From the NCBI GenBank assembly GCA_037478835.1, contig JBBFLV010000004.1, positions 1-64,000 on the forward strand: a DNA stretch of 64,000 bases, written 5' to 3'. The stretch's first letter is position 1. Each line of letters begins with the position of its first letter. The DNA is from 630D-37 sp037478835 (lineage in GTDB: Bacteria; Chloroflexota; Anaerolineae; Anaerolineales; Villigracilaceae). Position numbers and translations under genes: made by a program. The notes under the pieces are model-generated. The model was given only the letters and a program-made list of their open reading frames with translations, searched no databases and had not been told where the DNA came from. Positions 7,533 through 16,462 of this stretch are shown piece by piece.

Positions 7533-9389
7533 TTACCGCACGGCTTCGATGATTTCGGCGATCAGGTCGAAGCGCTTGAATTGGGGCATGAGGTAGATGC
7601 CCTGCGCCCAGGATTTGACCTGTTCGATCAGTTCGATGGCGATTTCAACGCCCACTTGGGCGGCATCTTCGCCGGCGCGCTCAAGGCGATCCTGGATTTC
7701 TTGGGGGATGAAGATGCCGGGCACTTCGTGGTGCAGGAAACGCGCATGGCGCAAACTGACCAGAGGCAGGATGCCGACCAGGACGGGTTTTTCCAGCGCG
7801 CCGTGGGTTCGGGCATAGGTTTCTAAGAAGCGTTCGCCATCTTCCGAGCGATAGATCGGTTGGGTAATGAAGAAATCGGCGCCGGCTTTGACTTTGCGCC
7901 GCAGGTTCTTCATCTCCTGTTCCGGTTCGGCCGGGACCAGGTTCAGTGCTGCGCCAACGAAGAATTGGGTCGGCTGGCCGATGCTGACGCCGGAGTGATC
8001 CACGCCTAGGTTGAAGCCTTGTTTGATAAGCTTGATCAACCCGGAAGGGACGAGATCATAGTTATCCATGGCCTCCGGATAGTCACCGATGGCCGTCGGA
8101 TCGCCCATGACGACGAAGACATTGCGAATGCCGAGGGCATGGGCGGCGAGGAGATCGCCCTGGACGCGCAGCAGGTTGCGGCCGCGGGTGGGGAAGTGGA
8201 GGGTGGTTTCGATGCCCACCTGGCGCTGGATCACATCGCAGACGGCCCAGGCCGACATGCGCATGCGCGCCATCGGCGTATCGGCGACGTTGATCACATC
8301 GGCTCCGGCCTCCTGCAGGAGTGCGGCGGCGGCGACCAATTTATGGGTCGAAAGGCCGCGCGGCGGGTCCATTTCGACCGAGATGACGAAGCGACCGGCG
8401 GCCAGTTTTTGGGCCAACTGGGAGGGGGGTTCGGTGGAGGGGCTGATCTCTTCGACCGGCGGGGTCCATTCGATTTGAGGTACGATGCAACCTTGTGGGA
8501 ACCGGGCTAACGCTTCGCCCATGGCGGCGATGTGCGCGGGCGTGGTGCCACAGCAACCACCGACGACGCGCGCGCCAGCCTGGCAGAAGGAAAGCGCATA
8601 TTCGCCGAAATAGGCGGCATCGGCCGGGTACATGATGCGCCCTCCAACCTGCTCCGGCCAGCCGGCATTCGGCTTGACCCAGAAGCGCGCTTGCGGTGCT
8701 ACGGCGCGCATTTGTTTCAGGATGCGCAAAATTTGCGCCGGGCCACCGGAACAGTTGACGCCGATCACGTCCGCTCCGGCTTCGGCCAGGGTGCGCGCCA
8801 CCTGCGTCGGATCGTCGCCGAGCAGGGTGCGATCGTCACGGGTGAAGGTCAGGGAAGCGACGACGGGTAAATCGCAAACCTGGCGCGCCGCTTCGATGGC
8901 CAGGCGCGCTTCGTTGAGATCGCTGATCGTTTCGATCACGATCAGATCGGCGCCAGACTCGGCCAGGACGCGAATTTGCTCGGCGAAGGCATCGCGTGCT
9001 TCTTCGGCGCGCACGCGGCCATACGGCGCCACGCGCACGCCCAAGGGACCCACATCACCGGCGACGAAAACCGACTCTTGCGTTCCCTCAGCCGCCCGAC
9101 GCGCCAGCTCCACGCCGGCGCGGTTGATGGCGGCCAGCTGGGATTCCAGGCCGTGCCGTGCCAGCTTATAACGGTTGGCGCCGAAGGTGTTGGTGAGCAA
9201 CAATCGTGCCCCGGCCTCGACGTATTGCCGATGGATCTGTAAAACCAGCTCCGGTTGTTTTAGGTTGAGCTCATCGAAGCAGCGATCGAACGGAATCCCC
9301 TGGGCGTGGAGCATGGTGCCCATAGCACCATCGGCCAGGAGAGGGGAGGTAGCCCGATCGAGAAACTTGATAAAGTTCGTTTTTTCCAT
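7533..9389 (-). CDS. Bifunctional homocysteine S-methyltransferase / 5,10-methylenetetrahydrofolate reductase
   Basis: 618 residues. Residues 1-300 are a homocysteine methyltransferase barrel (ADGAMGTML start) with zinc ligands C213 in VNCSGG and C279-C280 in GGCCGTTPAH. Residues about 320-618 are a MetF-type flavin barrel (ISVEMDPPRG, VFVVMGDP, FFITQPIY). The fusion, as in B. subtilis YitJ, lets one polypeptide reduce methylene-THF and methylate homocysteine. ATG 9389 is chosen because AGAAGG precedes it; the longer frame from 9512 only reads through the CACAAAGG repeat array. It lies in the same direction as metH but is separated from it by the GxxExxY gene and repeats, with no SAM riboswitch of its own visible. 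Confidence 0.93.
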   Translation of the reverse strand: MEKTNFIKFLDRATSPLLADGAMGTMLHAQGIPFDRCFDELNLKQPELVLQIHRQYVEAGARLLLTNTFGANRYKLARHGLESQLAAINRAGVELARRAAEGTQESVFVAGDVGPLGVRVAPYGRVRAEEARDAFAEQIRVLAESGADLIVIETISDLNEARLAIEAARQVCDLPVVASLTFTRDDRTLLGDDPTQVARTLAEAGADVIGVNCSGGPAQILRILKQMRAVAPQARFWVKPNAGWPEQVGGRIMYPADAAYFGEYALSFCQAGARVVGGCCGTTPAHIAAMGEALARFPQGCIVPQIEWTPPVEEISPSTEPPSQLAQKLAAGRFVISVEMDPPRGLSTHKLVAAAALLQEAGADVINVADTPMARMRMSAWAVCDVIQRQVGIETTLHFPTRGRNLLRVQGDLLAAHALGIRNVFVVMGDPTAIGDYPEAMDNYDLVPSGLIKLIKQGFNLGVDHSGVSIGQPTQFFVGAALNLVPAEPEQEMKNLRRKVKAGADFFITQPIYRSEDGERFLETYARTHGALEKPVLVGILPLVSLRHARFLHHEVPGIFIPQEIQDRLERAGEDAAQVGVEIAIELIEQVKSWAQGIYLMPQFKRFDLIAEIIEAVR

Positions 9390-9432
9390 TTTATGCCTTC
9401 TGTTCTTGGGTTTAATTTGGAATTGTATTTTC

Positions 9433-9582
9433 ACCATGAAGGGCACAAAGTTTTTGATAACCACAAAGGGCACGAAGGACACGAAGTTTTTTAATGACCA
9501 CAAAGGGCACAAAGGACACGAAGTTTTTTAATGAGCACAAAGAGCATGAAGTATCCAAGTTTTTGATGACCATAAGGGCAAT
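9433..9582 (+). repeat. Tandem ACCACAAAGGGCACGAAGGACACGAAG array
   Basis: Four to five degenerate units of 27-37 bases, each starting ACCA(C/T)(A)AAGGGCAC and most ending AAGTTTTT(T)(A)ATG, at about 9433, 9460, 9497, 9534 and 9569. Short spurious frames across it come from the periodicity. The same motif occurs in the opposite orientation at 9603-9636 and 10030-10100, bracketing the GxxExxY gene. Confidence 0.9.
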
Positions 9583-9602
9583 ATTTTGCGTGAAAACGTT
9601 AA

Positions 9603-9636
9603 ATTCTTTTGTGCCTTTCATGCGCTTTGTGAGTGA
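9603..9636 (-). repeat. Reverse-oriented CACAAAG repeat at the 3' end of the GxxExxY gene
   Basis: TTTTGTGCCTTTCATGCGCTTTGTG on the plus strand reads CACAAAGCGCATGAAAGGCAC on the gene's own strand. It is a degenerate unit of the array, immediately after the GxxExxY stop and in the same orientation as the copy upstream of that gene. Confidence 0.7.
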
Positions 9637-10029
9637 TCAAAGGACGATCCGGCGAATGCCCTCCCGAAAATGCGGCACGTGAAAATTGAGAATGAATCCC
9701 AGGCGCAGGCCGGTTGCTTTGAGGTAAGAGATCAACTGTGCCTCATGGATAGGATGGATGGAATCCACGGCTTTGATCTCGGCAATCACCAAGCCACCGA
9801 TCAGCAGGTCGAGGCGTTGCCCCTCGATCTGCAAATCTTTGTACGGCACCACGATCACCTTTTGTCGCTCAAAAGGCACACCACGAAGCGTAAGTTCGTA
9901 ATCTAAAGCCTCCTCATAGATGCGCTCCAGGAAACCGGGTCCCAGGAGAGAATGTACCTCGAAGGCGGCATCGAGCAAGGCCTTACCCCAATACTCCGCT
10001 TCTTTCGGGATCGGGTCATATCGGTTCAC
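9637..10029 (-). CDS. GxxExxY protein (PD-(D/E)XK-like, function unknown)
   Basis: 130 residues with the family hallmarks: AAFEVHSLLGPGFLERIYEEAL, where GxxExxY is G-F-L-E-R-I-Y (residues about 32-38), then LRGVPFERQ, VPYKDLQIEGQRLDLLIGGLVIAEIKA (nuclease-like D..ExK pattern) and a closing YLKATGLRLGFILNF. The catalytic D and E-x-K are intact. The start is GTG 10029 with AAAGGAGGG at 10032-10040 just upstream. That SD lies at the edge of a repeat unit, so the repeat block delivers the translation signal. The gene is bracketed by the CACAAAGGACACGAAG repeats and splits the HMT-MTHFR/metH pair, which suggests a mobile cargo. The family's biochemical role is not established. Confidence 0.88.
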   Translation of the reverse strand: MNRYDPIPKEAEYWGKALLDAAFEVHSLLGPGFLERIYEEALDYELTLRGVPFERQKVIVVPYKDLQIEGQRLDLLIGGLVIAEIKAVDSIHPIHEAQLISYLKATGLRLGFILNFHVPHFREGIRRIVL

Positions 10030-10100
10030 AAGCCCTCCTTTACATCCTTTGTGTCCTTCGTGTCCTTAGTGGTCAAGTTACATCATCCATGTCCTTAGTG
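10030..10100 (-). repeat. Reverse-oriented CACAAAGGACACGAAG repeat upstream of the GxxExxY gene
   Basis: CATCCTTTGTGTCCTTCGTG and TCCTTAGTGGTC, then a second CATGTCCTTAGTGGTC, are reverse complements of the 9433-9582 unit. On the gene's strand the block runs into AAAGGAGGG and the GTG start. It abuts the 3' end of metH (stop at 10121). Confidence 0.85.
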
Positions 10101-10120
10101 GTCGAACTTTGGTAGTGGAG

Positions 10121-13100
10121 TCATTCTTTCATCAGCTGTTCCACGCGACTTTCGCCGACACTGTAATATTTTGCTTCCGGGTGATGTACGATGATGGCGG
10201 CAGTGGATTGCTCCGGCACCAGCTGATAGGCCACGGTGAGCGACATACCCAGTGCGCTTTCGGCGGGCAGCAGGTCGAAAACTTTGCGATGGTCTTCCAG
10301 TTCTGGGATGGCCGGGTAACCCCAGGAATACCGTTTGCCCTGACCTTCTGCCAGCCCTAGCTCGCGGCGGATGTGACGGTGGAGGTATTCTGCCGTGGCT
10401 TCGGCCGTCTGTACGGCCAGACCGTGGAAGAAGTAGGCTTCGGAGTAGTTGCCTTCGGCTTGCAGATGCTCAAAGCGCTCGGTGGCGGCAGCGCCAACGG
10501 TGACCACTTGGAAGGCGACGACGTCAAATTTGCCGGAATCTACGCTGGCGAAGTAATCGGCCAGACAAAGACGATCCTGATCGGGTTGGCGCGGGAAGGT
10601 GAAGCGCATGATCTCTTCAGGCGAAGAGGATTGCAAGGTGGCCGGATCGTAGAGGATCAGATCATCCCCTTCCGATTGACAGGGCCAGTAACCGTAGACG
10701 CCTTGCGGTTTTAACCAGCCATAGCGCATGGCTTCTTTTTGCATGCGCGCCAGGCGTTCTTCAAATTCTGCCCGCAGGCGCTCCCATTCCTCGCCGTGGG
10801 CGTTTTTCGCGCCCCAGGAAAGGCGGAAGAGCTCGTTTTTGGAAAGACATTGGAAGACCAGTTCCAGGGGCATTTCTTTGACGATGCGGGGGCCCCATTT
10901 GCCGGGGAAGGGGATCGGCTGCGGCACCACCGCGGACCGGGGACGGGCAGCTGCGCGACGGGTCGAAGGGAGGCGCCCGAGCTCCATTTCGGCTTCGCGC
11001 AGGATACGGTCGAGGAGCGCTTCGCGCCGTTGCGGATCGATCAGGGCGTCCATCGTCTCTAATCCTTCAAATGCATCCTTGCAGTAGAAGACGCCGGGAG
11101 CGTAGGGGCGGCCATCTTCGGTGAAGAGGATGCGGCGACCGAAGCGGCGGTTGATGGCGGCACCGCCGATCAGCACGGGGAATTGCAGGCCGCGCCGCTG
11201 AAGCTCATTGACGATCAACGGCATCTGACGCGAGGTGCTCACCAACAGCGCCGAAAGACCGATGGCGGTGGCCTGGGTCTCAACTGCCGTCTGGATGATC
11301 TTCTCGGCCGGCACTTGCTTGCCGAGATCGATCACTTCGTACCCGTTGTTGGCGAGGATCGTTTTGACCAGGTTCTTGCCGATATCGTGTACATCGCCGT
11401 AGACCGTGGCCAGCACGATGCGCCCTTTGCTCACGCCTTCTTTCTTTTCCAGGTAGGTTTCCAGGTGGGCGACGGCGCGTTTCATGACCTCGGCGGATTG
11501 GAGCACAAAGGGCAGGATGAGCTCGCCGGCGCCGAATTTATCGCCGACTTCTTTCATTGCCGGCAGGAGCACGGTGTTCAGGATGCGCACGGCGGAAGCG
11601 TGTTGCCGTGCTCTTAGGGGTTGATCGCTTGTTTCCTGTTCCAGGTCGCGGGCGATGATCTCGTCAATATCGGCCTCCACGCCCTCCTTATGACGGTGTA
11701 CCACGCGCCAATACAGGCGCTCTTCGGGGGTCATGCCGGCGGTTGGATCGACAGCGGTGCTTTCAGCCTTGGGGCTGACTTTTTCAAAGTACTCGATGTA
11801 GCGCTGGAGCGCATCCGGGCGGCGGTTGAAGATCAGGTCTTCGGCCAGCTCGCGCGCTTCAGCGGGGATATCGGCATAAGCGGTGACGTGGGCCGGGTTG
11901 ATGATGGCCATATCCAGGCCGGCCTGGACGGCATGGTAGAGCATGACCGAGTTCAACACCGGACGGGCATGCGGCGCCAGGCCAAAGGAGAGGTTGCTCA
12001 CGCCGAGCGAGGTGAGCACGCCGGGCAGGTTTTGTTTGATTAATCGGATGCCTTCAAGGGTTTCAACGGCGGAGTTGGCGAATTCAGGGTCGCCGGTGGC
12101 CAGCGTGAAGGTGAGCGCATCGAAAACCAGCGATTCGGGAGGTAGACCGTGCTCTTTGACGGCGATCTCGTAGATGCGTTGCGCCACTTCCAGCTTGCGT
12201 TCGCGGGTTTTCGCCATGCCTTGTTCGTCGATCGTCAGGCAGATCACGGCGGCGTTGTGTTCCTTGGCCAGGCGGAAGACACGATCGGCTTTGGCGCGGC
12301 CGCCTTCGAGGTGGGTAGAGTTGATCAGGCAGCGACCAGGTGCCGTCTTGAGCGCTACTTCGAGCACGTCGACTTCGGTGGTGTCGATCACCAGGGGCAC
12401 TTCGACGCCCATCGAGAGCTTCTTGACGACTTTGCGCATCAGCTCGGCTTCGTCGGGGCGTTCAGTAAGGGCCGTGGAAATATCTAGGGCATGAGCGCCG
12501 TTGTTGACCTGTTCGCGCGCCAGTTCCAGGATGCCATCGTAATCTTCGGCCAGTAGGAGTTGCTTGAACTTGCGGCTCCCTTGGGCGTTACAACGCTCGC
12601 CGATCAACATGGGCGGCGGGTCCTGGCGCATGGGCATGGCCTGAACCGCCGAGGCCAGGCGCGGCAGGGAAAGGACGGGGCGCGGCGGGTGGGGTTTGCC
12701 GCGCAGTTTCTCGACCAGGAGCTTCAAGTGTGCCGGGGTGGTGCCGCAGCAACCGCCGACGACGCTGATGTGGTGTTTTTCGACGAATTCGACCAGTGCT
12801 TCGGCAAACGGTTCGGGCTCGAGGGGGTAGACTGCCTGACCATCTACGTTCAGCGGCAGGCCGGCATTCGGGATACAGGAGACCGGCAGGCGAGATTGTT
12901 CGCCCAAGATGCGGATCGGTTCGCGCATATGCTCCGGGCCGGTGGAGCAGTTCAGGCCGATCACGTCGATCGGCAGGCCTTCCAGGATGGTAAGCGCGGC
13001 CTGAATGTCGGTGCCCAGCAACATGCGCCCGGTGGTATCCAGCGTCACCTGGGCCTGGATCGGCAGCCAGATGCCGGTCTCCTCAAAGGCGCGTTGAATG

Positions 13101-13654
13101 CCGTGAATGGCGGCCTTGACTTCGAGAATATCCTGGGAAGTCTCGATCAGCAGTACATCGACACCCCCTTGGATCAGGCCTATGGCCTGTTCGCGGAAGA
13201 CATCAGCCAGTTCATCGAACGTGATGTTCGAGAGTTCGGGATCGTCGGCGGAGGGTAACTTACCGCTCGGGCCGATCGAGCCGGCTACGAAGCGCGGTTG
13301 GCCGGTGCGCGCGGCATATTCATCGGCCAGGCGGCGGGCCAACGATGCCGCAGCGCGGTTGATCTCAATGACGCGATCGGCCAGGCCGTACTCTGCCAGG
13401 GTGATGCGGTTGGAGCGGAACGTGTTCGTTTCGATCACGTCCACGCCTACTTCCAGGAAGGAGCGATGGACGGCTTCCACCGCCTGTGGGTAGGTGAGGA
13501 CGAGGTAATCGTTGCAGCCGACGTAACGTTCGCCGCCGAACTCTTTGGCGCCCAGGTTCATCTTTTGCAGATTGGTCCCCATGGCGCCATCGTAGATCAG
13601 CACGCGTTCTTCCAGCGCATCCAGGTAGCGACGGTTGGTATATTTTCGAGACAT
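10121..13654 (-). CDS. metH: Cobalamin-dependent methionine synthase
   Basis: 1177 residues with all four MetH modules in order. The homocysteine barrel has zinc ligands C236 and C302-C303. A pterin-binding methyl-THF barrel lies at about 345-600 (MLIGERCNAQGSRKFK, ALDISTALTERPDE). The cap and B12-binding domains carry the DxHxxG motif at D754-V-H756-D-I-G759. The C-terminal activation domain has RYSWGYP, the AdoMet-binding RxxxGYP. It transfers a methyl group from methyl-THF to homocysteine through methylcobalamin. ATG 13654 has GGAG upstream and is preferred over the in-frame start at 13672, which lies in the attenuator hairpin. It is controlled by the SAM-I riboswitch upstream. Confidence 0.97.
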   Translation of the reverse strand: MSRKYTNRRYLDALEERVLIYDGAMGTNLQKMNLGAKEFGGERYVGCNDYLVLTYPQAVEAVHRSFLEVGVDVIETNTFRSNRITLAEYGLADRVIEINRAAASLARRLADEYAARTGQPRFVAGSIGPSGKLPSADDPELSNITFDELADVFREQAIGLIQGGVDVLLIETSQDILEVKAAIHGIQRAFEETGIWLPIQAQVTLDTTGRMLLGTDIQAALTILEGLPIDVIGLNCSTGPEHMREPIRILGEQSRLPVSCIPNAGLPLNVDGQAVYPLEPEPFAEALVEFVEKHHISVVGGCCGTTPAHLKLLVEKLRGKPHPPRPVLSLPRLASAVQAMPMRQDPPPMLIGERCNAQGSRKFKQLLLAEDYDGILELAREQVNNGAHALDISTALTERPDEAELMRKVVKKLSMGVEVPLVIDTTEVDVLEVALKTAPGRCLINSTHLEGGRAKADRVFRLAKEHNAAVICLTIDEQGMAKTRERKLEVAQRIYEIAVKEHGLPPESLVFDALTFTLATGDPEFANSAVETLEGIRLIKQNLPGVLTSLGVSNLSFGLAPHARPVLNSVMLYHAVQAGLDMAIINPAHVTAYADIPAEARELAEDLIFNRRPDALQRYIEYFEKVSPKAESTAVDPTAGMTPEERLYWRVVHRHKEGVEADIDEIIARDLEQETSDQPLRARQHASAVRILNTVLLPAMKEVGDKFGAGELILPFVLQSAEVMKRAVAHLETYLEKKEGVSKGRIVLATVYGDVHDIGKNLVKTILANNGYEVIDLGKQVPAEKIIQTAVETQATAIGLSALLVSTSRQMPLIVNELQRRGLQFPVLIGGAAINRRFGRRILFTEDGRPYAPGVFYCKDAFEGLETMDALIDPQRREALLDRILREAEMELGRLPSTRRAAARPRSAVVPQPIPFPGKWGPRIVKEMPLELVFQCLSKNELFRLSWGAKNAHGEEWERLRAEFEERLARMQKEAMRYGWLKPQGVYGYWPCQSEGDDLILYDPATLQSSSPEEIMRFTFPRQPDQDRLCLADYFASVDSGKFDVVAFQVVTVGAAATERFEHLQAEGNYSEAYFFHGLAVQTAEATAEYLHRHIRRELGLAEGQGKRYSWGYPAIPELEDHRKVFDLLPAESALGMSLTVAYQLVPEQSTAAIIVHHPEAKYYSVGESRVEQLMKE

Positions 13655-13670
13655 AGGTGCTCCAGGTAAC

Positions 13671-13697
13671 AAAATAGCCTCTCTGGAATGAGAGGCT
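13671..13697 (-). terminator. Attenuator terminator of the metH SAM riboswitch
   Basis: On the minus strand AGCCTCTC-ATTCCA-GAGAGGCT is followed by ATTTTGTT. It lies between the riboswitch aptamer and the metH start, the position expected for the expression platform that stops transcription when SAM is bound. Confidence 0.85.
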
Positions 13698-13716
13698 CAC
13701 GGATCAAGGCGACCTG

Positions 13717-13830
<114 letters not shown>

Positions 13831-13842
13831 TTGCTGGGGGCA

Positions 13843-13871
13843 AGTGTATCACAGGAAGGATGGGATGTCAA
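13843..13871 (-). promoter_or_regulatory. Sigma-70-type promoter of the SAM riboswitch-metH transcript
   Basis: On the minus strand TTGACA (13871-13866), 17-base spacer, TACACT (13848-13843). It would start RNA a few bases before the aptamer's first stem. Confidence 0.85.
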
Positions 13872-13913
13872 ATGAAGTTCCGACGTCTCCGATCAACCGT
13901 CCACCATCGGTGG

Positions 13914-13939
13914 TATAATCTGACTGACCAGTCAGTCAG
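13914..13939 (+). promoter_or_regulatory. -10 box and TetR operator of the tetR-men operon
   Basis: TATAAT (13914-13919) is followed at once by the palindrome CTGACTGAC-CA-GTCAGTCAG (13920-13939), nine-base arms around two bases. This is the classic layout of a TetR-family operator covering the start of transcription. No good -35 hexamer is seen, which fits a regulated promoter. The regulator gene begins 13 bases later. Confidence 0.85.
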
Positions 13940-13952
13940 TGTGAGGTGAACT

Positions 13953-14546
13953 GTGCATCTGTTTCCACCCTCTTCGGCACGCAATCGCGTCTTGCAAGCG
14001 GCACTGGAGGTCTTTGCCGAAAAAGGTTACCATGAGGCCACGATGGACGAGGTGGCCAAAGTAGCCCAGGTTTCCAAAGGGGCTTTATATTTGCATTTTC
14101 CCAGCAAGCAGGAATTGTTCGCTTCGCTGCTGGATACGGCGACCGAGATGCTTGTGAACGCGATGCGTGAGGCGATGGCGCCGCACACCAGTCACCGACG
14201 GCGAATGTATGCCGCTCTTCAGGCCGCTTTCAGCCTCTTTCAGCAGTATCGTACGCTGGCGCGCCTGATCTTTCTGCGGGTGGGCACCAACCCGCTGCTG
14301 GAACGCAAAATTTTCGAGGCGCATCGCCGCATCAGCGACCTGATCGAAGAGCAGATTCGCGCCGCCTGCACTTCCGAAGAGATACCGCAGGAGAATTTGC
14401 CCTTCCTGGCGCTGATGTGGACCGGTGCTATCTACGAGGTCCTGGTCTGGTGGCTTTACCAGGAAAATCCGCCCGATTTGACGACGCTGGTCGATCCGCT
14501 GTATACGGTTCTGCTTCGCACCCTGAACCTTTCGCCGGAGGCCTGA
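13953..14546 (+). CDS. TetR/AcrR family transcriptional regulator
   Basis: 197 residues. The N-terminal helix-turn-helix is canonical: RNRVLQAALEVFAEKGYHEATMDEVAKVAQVSKGALYLHFPSKQELF (residues about 9-55), followed by an all-helical ligand and dimer domain. The start is GTG 13953 with GAGGTGA upstream. The palindrome between its -10 box and start implies autorepression. Its stop overlaps the menF start (TGATG), so the same promoter and operator should drive menF-menD-menB-menE, making the protein a candidate menaquinone-pathway regulator. The ligand is unknown. A conserved C-terminal WTGAIYEVLVWWLYQ helix is reminiscent of acyl-ligand-binding members, but that is inference. Confidence 0.93.
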   Translation: MHLFPPSSARNRVLQAALEVFAEKGYHEATMDEVAKVAQVSKGALYLHFPSKQELFASLLDTATEMLVNAMREAMAPHTSHRRRMYAALQAAFSLFQQYRTLARLIFLRVGTNPLLERKIFEAHRRISDLIEEQIRAACTSEEIPQENLPFLALMWTGAIYEVLVWWLYQENPPDLTTLVDPLYTVLLRTLNLSPEA

Positions 14547-16462
14547 TGCTTTGCCTGACGCAGACGCGACGTGTTTCGGGATCGTTGGACGCAGAGATGC
14601 CCCTGCCGTATCTCCTGCAGCGCTATACCTTGCCCTGGGAGAGAGATTTCCCGTCCATTGAATGGTTGGCAGAGCATCGGGGTGCCTATTTGGTCATGCC
14701 GGCACGACAGGAACGCTTCTTGGCGCTGGGATGGTGTGCGCAGTTTTCGCCACGGAACTCGCAAGAACTGCGCTTCTGGCTGGAGCAGCTGAACAAGCGC
14801 TTGCATGACGCAGGAGAGGGGAGAGCACCCGACCTGCCTTTGCGTCTCTTCGGTAACTTTGCGTTTTCGGCTTCGATCTCCGATCCGCAGATGCCGCCGC
14901 GTTTTGGCCTACCTGTATGGTTGTGGAGCGAAGAGAGGGGAGGCCGATGGTTGACGCTTCACCACTGGGCGCAGACCGAGCAGGATGTGTTGGAGGTCGA
15001 TGCATTACGGGCGCGGTTGCTGGAATTGGTGGAGCAGGCAAACAACGCTGTTTTTCGCATAGCAAATAATTGTCAATACGATGGTAGTCTGAATTTTTAT
15101 TCGCATGATAGGAGTCCGAATCGTTCCTGGCAGGATGATGGCCAGAATGATCCTGAGCATCAGCATTCTGGGAATGGCGGATATGGGAACGGGAATCGCA
15201 ACTTGCCGGCAAGCGAGCGAGAGGTCGGAGCAGGATATGCCGAGCAGGCCATGCTTAAAAGGGCGCACGGGCCGCGCGCGGGTGACGTTTCTCGGTCGAA
15301 CGGTAACGAGGAATGGGACGCAGAGCCGGGAGCGGAGGAAAAGCGAGAGGGTTTCTGTGGGGATGCACATGAGCCTGAGAAGGTCAACGCGGCTTCAGCG
15401 CATGTCGGTTTGCAGGGCCGTGTGGTGAGGGTTGATCTCACAGCCGGTTGGGGGCCGCGATTAATGATTTTTCGTGTAGCCAAATTTAATGATAAGGAAA
15501 ATAATGATGAGGGTGGTAACCATAACAGCAAGGGTAGTCATGCCGGAAAGCACGAAAAGACGGGCCGAAAGGATGGGATTCCTCCCACCTGGGAAAAGCA
15601 ATTCCCTCGGTTATGGGAACGCTATCGGATAGGCGAGTTGCGAGTTTCGTTTCTCCCTGCTTTCAATGAATGGAAGGCGCAAATTCTCCGTGTGCAGGAG
15701 GCGATGCGACGTGGGGAGGTGGAAAAAGTGGTGCTGGCGCGGACCTTGCATCTGCGCCAGGAGCATCCCTGGAAGCCGGAGTCGATTTTTCAAGCGCTGT
15801 TGCGCCTCTATCCGCAAAGCCACCTTTTCTTTTTCCGCTTTGACGATGATGCGACCTTCCTAGGTGCCACGCCGGAACGCTTGGTGCGCGTGGAAGGGGG
15901 GCGACTGGAGACGATGGCGCTGGCCGGTTCCTTGCCGCGCGGCGCAAATGCCCAGGATGATGCTGCATTGACACAAACCCTGCTCGCCGATCCGCGTCTG
16001 CGACGGGAGCACCAGATCGTGGTAGAGTATATTTCTCGCCACCTCGCGCCGCTGGTGCAAAACATTGAGCTCTCCGAGGTTCGGCCGCTTTTTCTCCCGA
16101 ATGTGCAGCATTTACAGGTGCACATTCAGGGTCAGATGGTCAACGGCTACGATGTGCTGGATGCGGTGGATGCACTGCACCCGACGGCGGCGCTGGGAGG
16201 GGAGCCGCGCCAGGCGGCACTGGAATGGATTGAGCGCCTGGAGCCGTTCGAGCGGGGCTGGTACGGCGCGCCGTTCGGTTGGGTGGATGCGGCAGGCAAC
16301 GGGGATTTTTACGTGGCGCTGCGCTGTGGGCTGGTGCGCGGCAACGAGGTGCAACTCTTTGCCGGGGCCGGCATTTTGCCGCAATCCGATCCGCAGGCCG
16401 AATGGGAGGAGACGGCGCTCAAGTTTCGGCCGATGCTTCAAGCACTGGAGGCGAGCCTATGA
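14546..16462 (+). CDS. menF: Isochorismate synthase with a long inserted low-complexity segment
   Basis: 638 residues, against roughly 450-480 usual for MenF. The C-terminal chorismate-utilising domain (residues about 355-638) is complete: VEKVVLARTL, FLGATPERLV, AGSLPRGANAQDD, HQIVVEYISRHLAPLV, LHPTAALGGEPR and YGAPFGWVDAAGNGDFYVALRC. The N-terminal domain covers about 1-165. Between them, residues about 168-345 are hydrophilic and rich in Asn, Gly, Glu, His and Ser, with AT-rich codons (AAT, AGT, AGG, ATA, TTA) uncommon in the flanks. The frame is unbroken. It converts chorismate to isochorismate, the first menaquinone step. ATG 14546 overlaps the tetR stop and the 3' end overlaps menD by ATGA. 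Confidence 0.9.
   Translation: MLCLTQTRRVSGSLDAEMPLPYLLQRYTLPWERDFPSIEWLAEHRGAYLVMPARQERFLALGWCAQFSPRNSQELRFWLEQLNKRLHDAGEGRAPDLPLRLFGNFAFSASISDPQMPPRFGLPVWLWSEERGGRWLTLHHWAQTEQDVLEVDALRARLLELVEQANNAVFRIANNCQYDGSLNFYSHDRSPNRSWQDDGQNDPEHQHSGNGGYGNGNRNLPASEREVGAGYAEQAMLKRAHGPRAGDVSRSNGNEEWDAEPGAEEKREGFCGDAHEPEKVNAASAHVGLQGRVVRVDLTAGWGPRLMIFRVAKFNDKENNDEGGNHNSKGSHAGKHEKTGRKDGIPPTWEKQFPRLWERYRIGELRVSFLPAFNEWKAQILRVQEAMRRGEVEKVVLARTLHLRQEHPWKPESIFQALLRLYPQSHLFFFRFDDDATFLGATPERLVRVEGGRLETMALAGSLPRGANAQDDAALTQTLLADPRLRREHQIVVEYISRHLAPLVQNIELSEVRPLFLPNVQHLQVHIQGQMVNGYDVLDAVDALHPTAALGGEPRQAALEWIERLEPFERGWYGAPFGWVDAAGNGDFYVALRCGLVRGNEVQLFAGAGILPQSDPQAEWEETALKFRPMLQALEASL

Noticed and set aside
9412..9621. 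Short frames with VPFVVIK-type repeats
   Set aside because: Generated by the tandem CACAAAGG array in several frames; no independent start signals.
15105..15428. Independent small gene inside menF
   Set aside because: Alternative frame within the low-complexity insertion without SD or family features.
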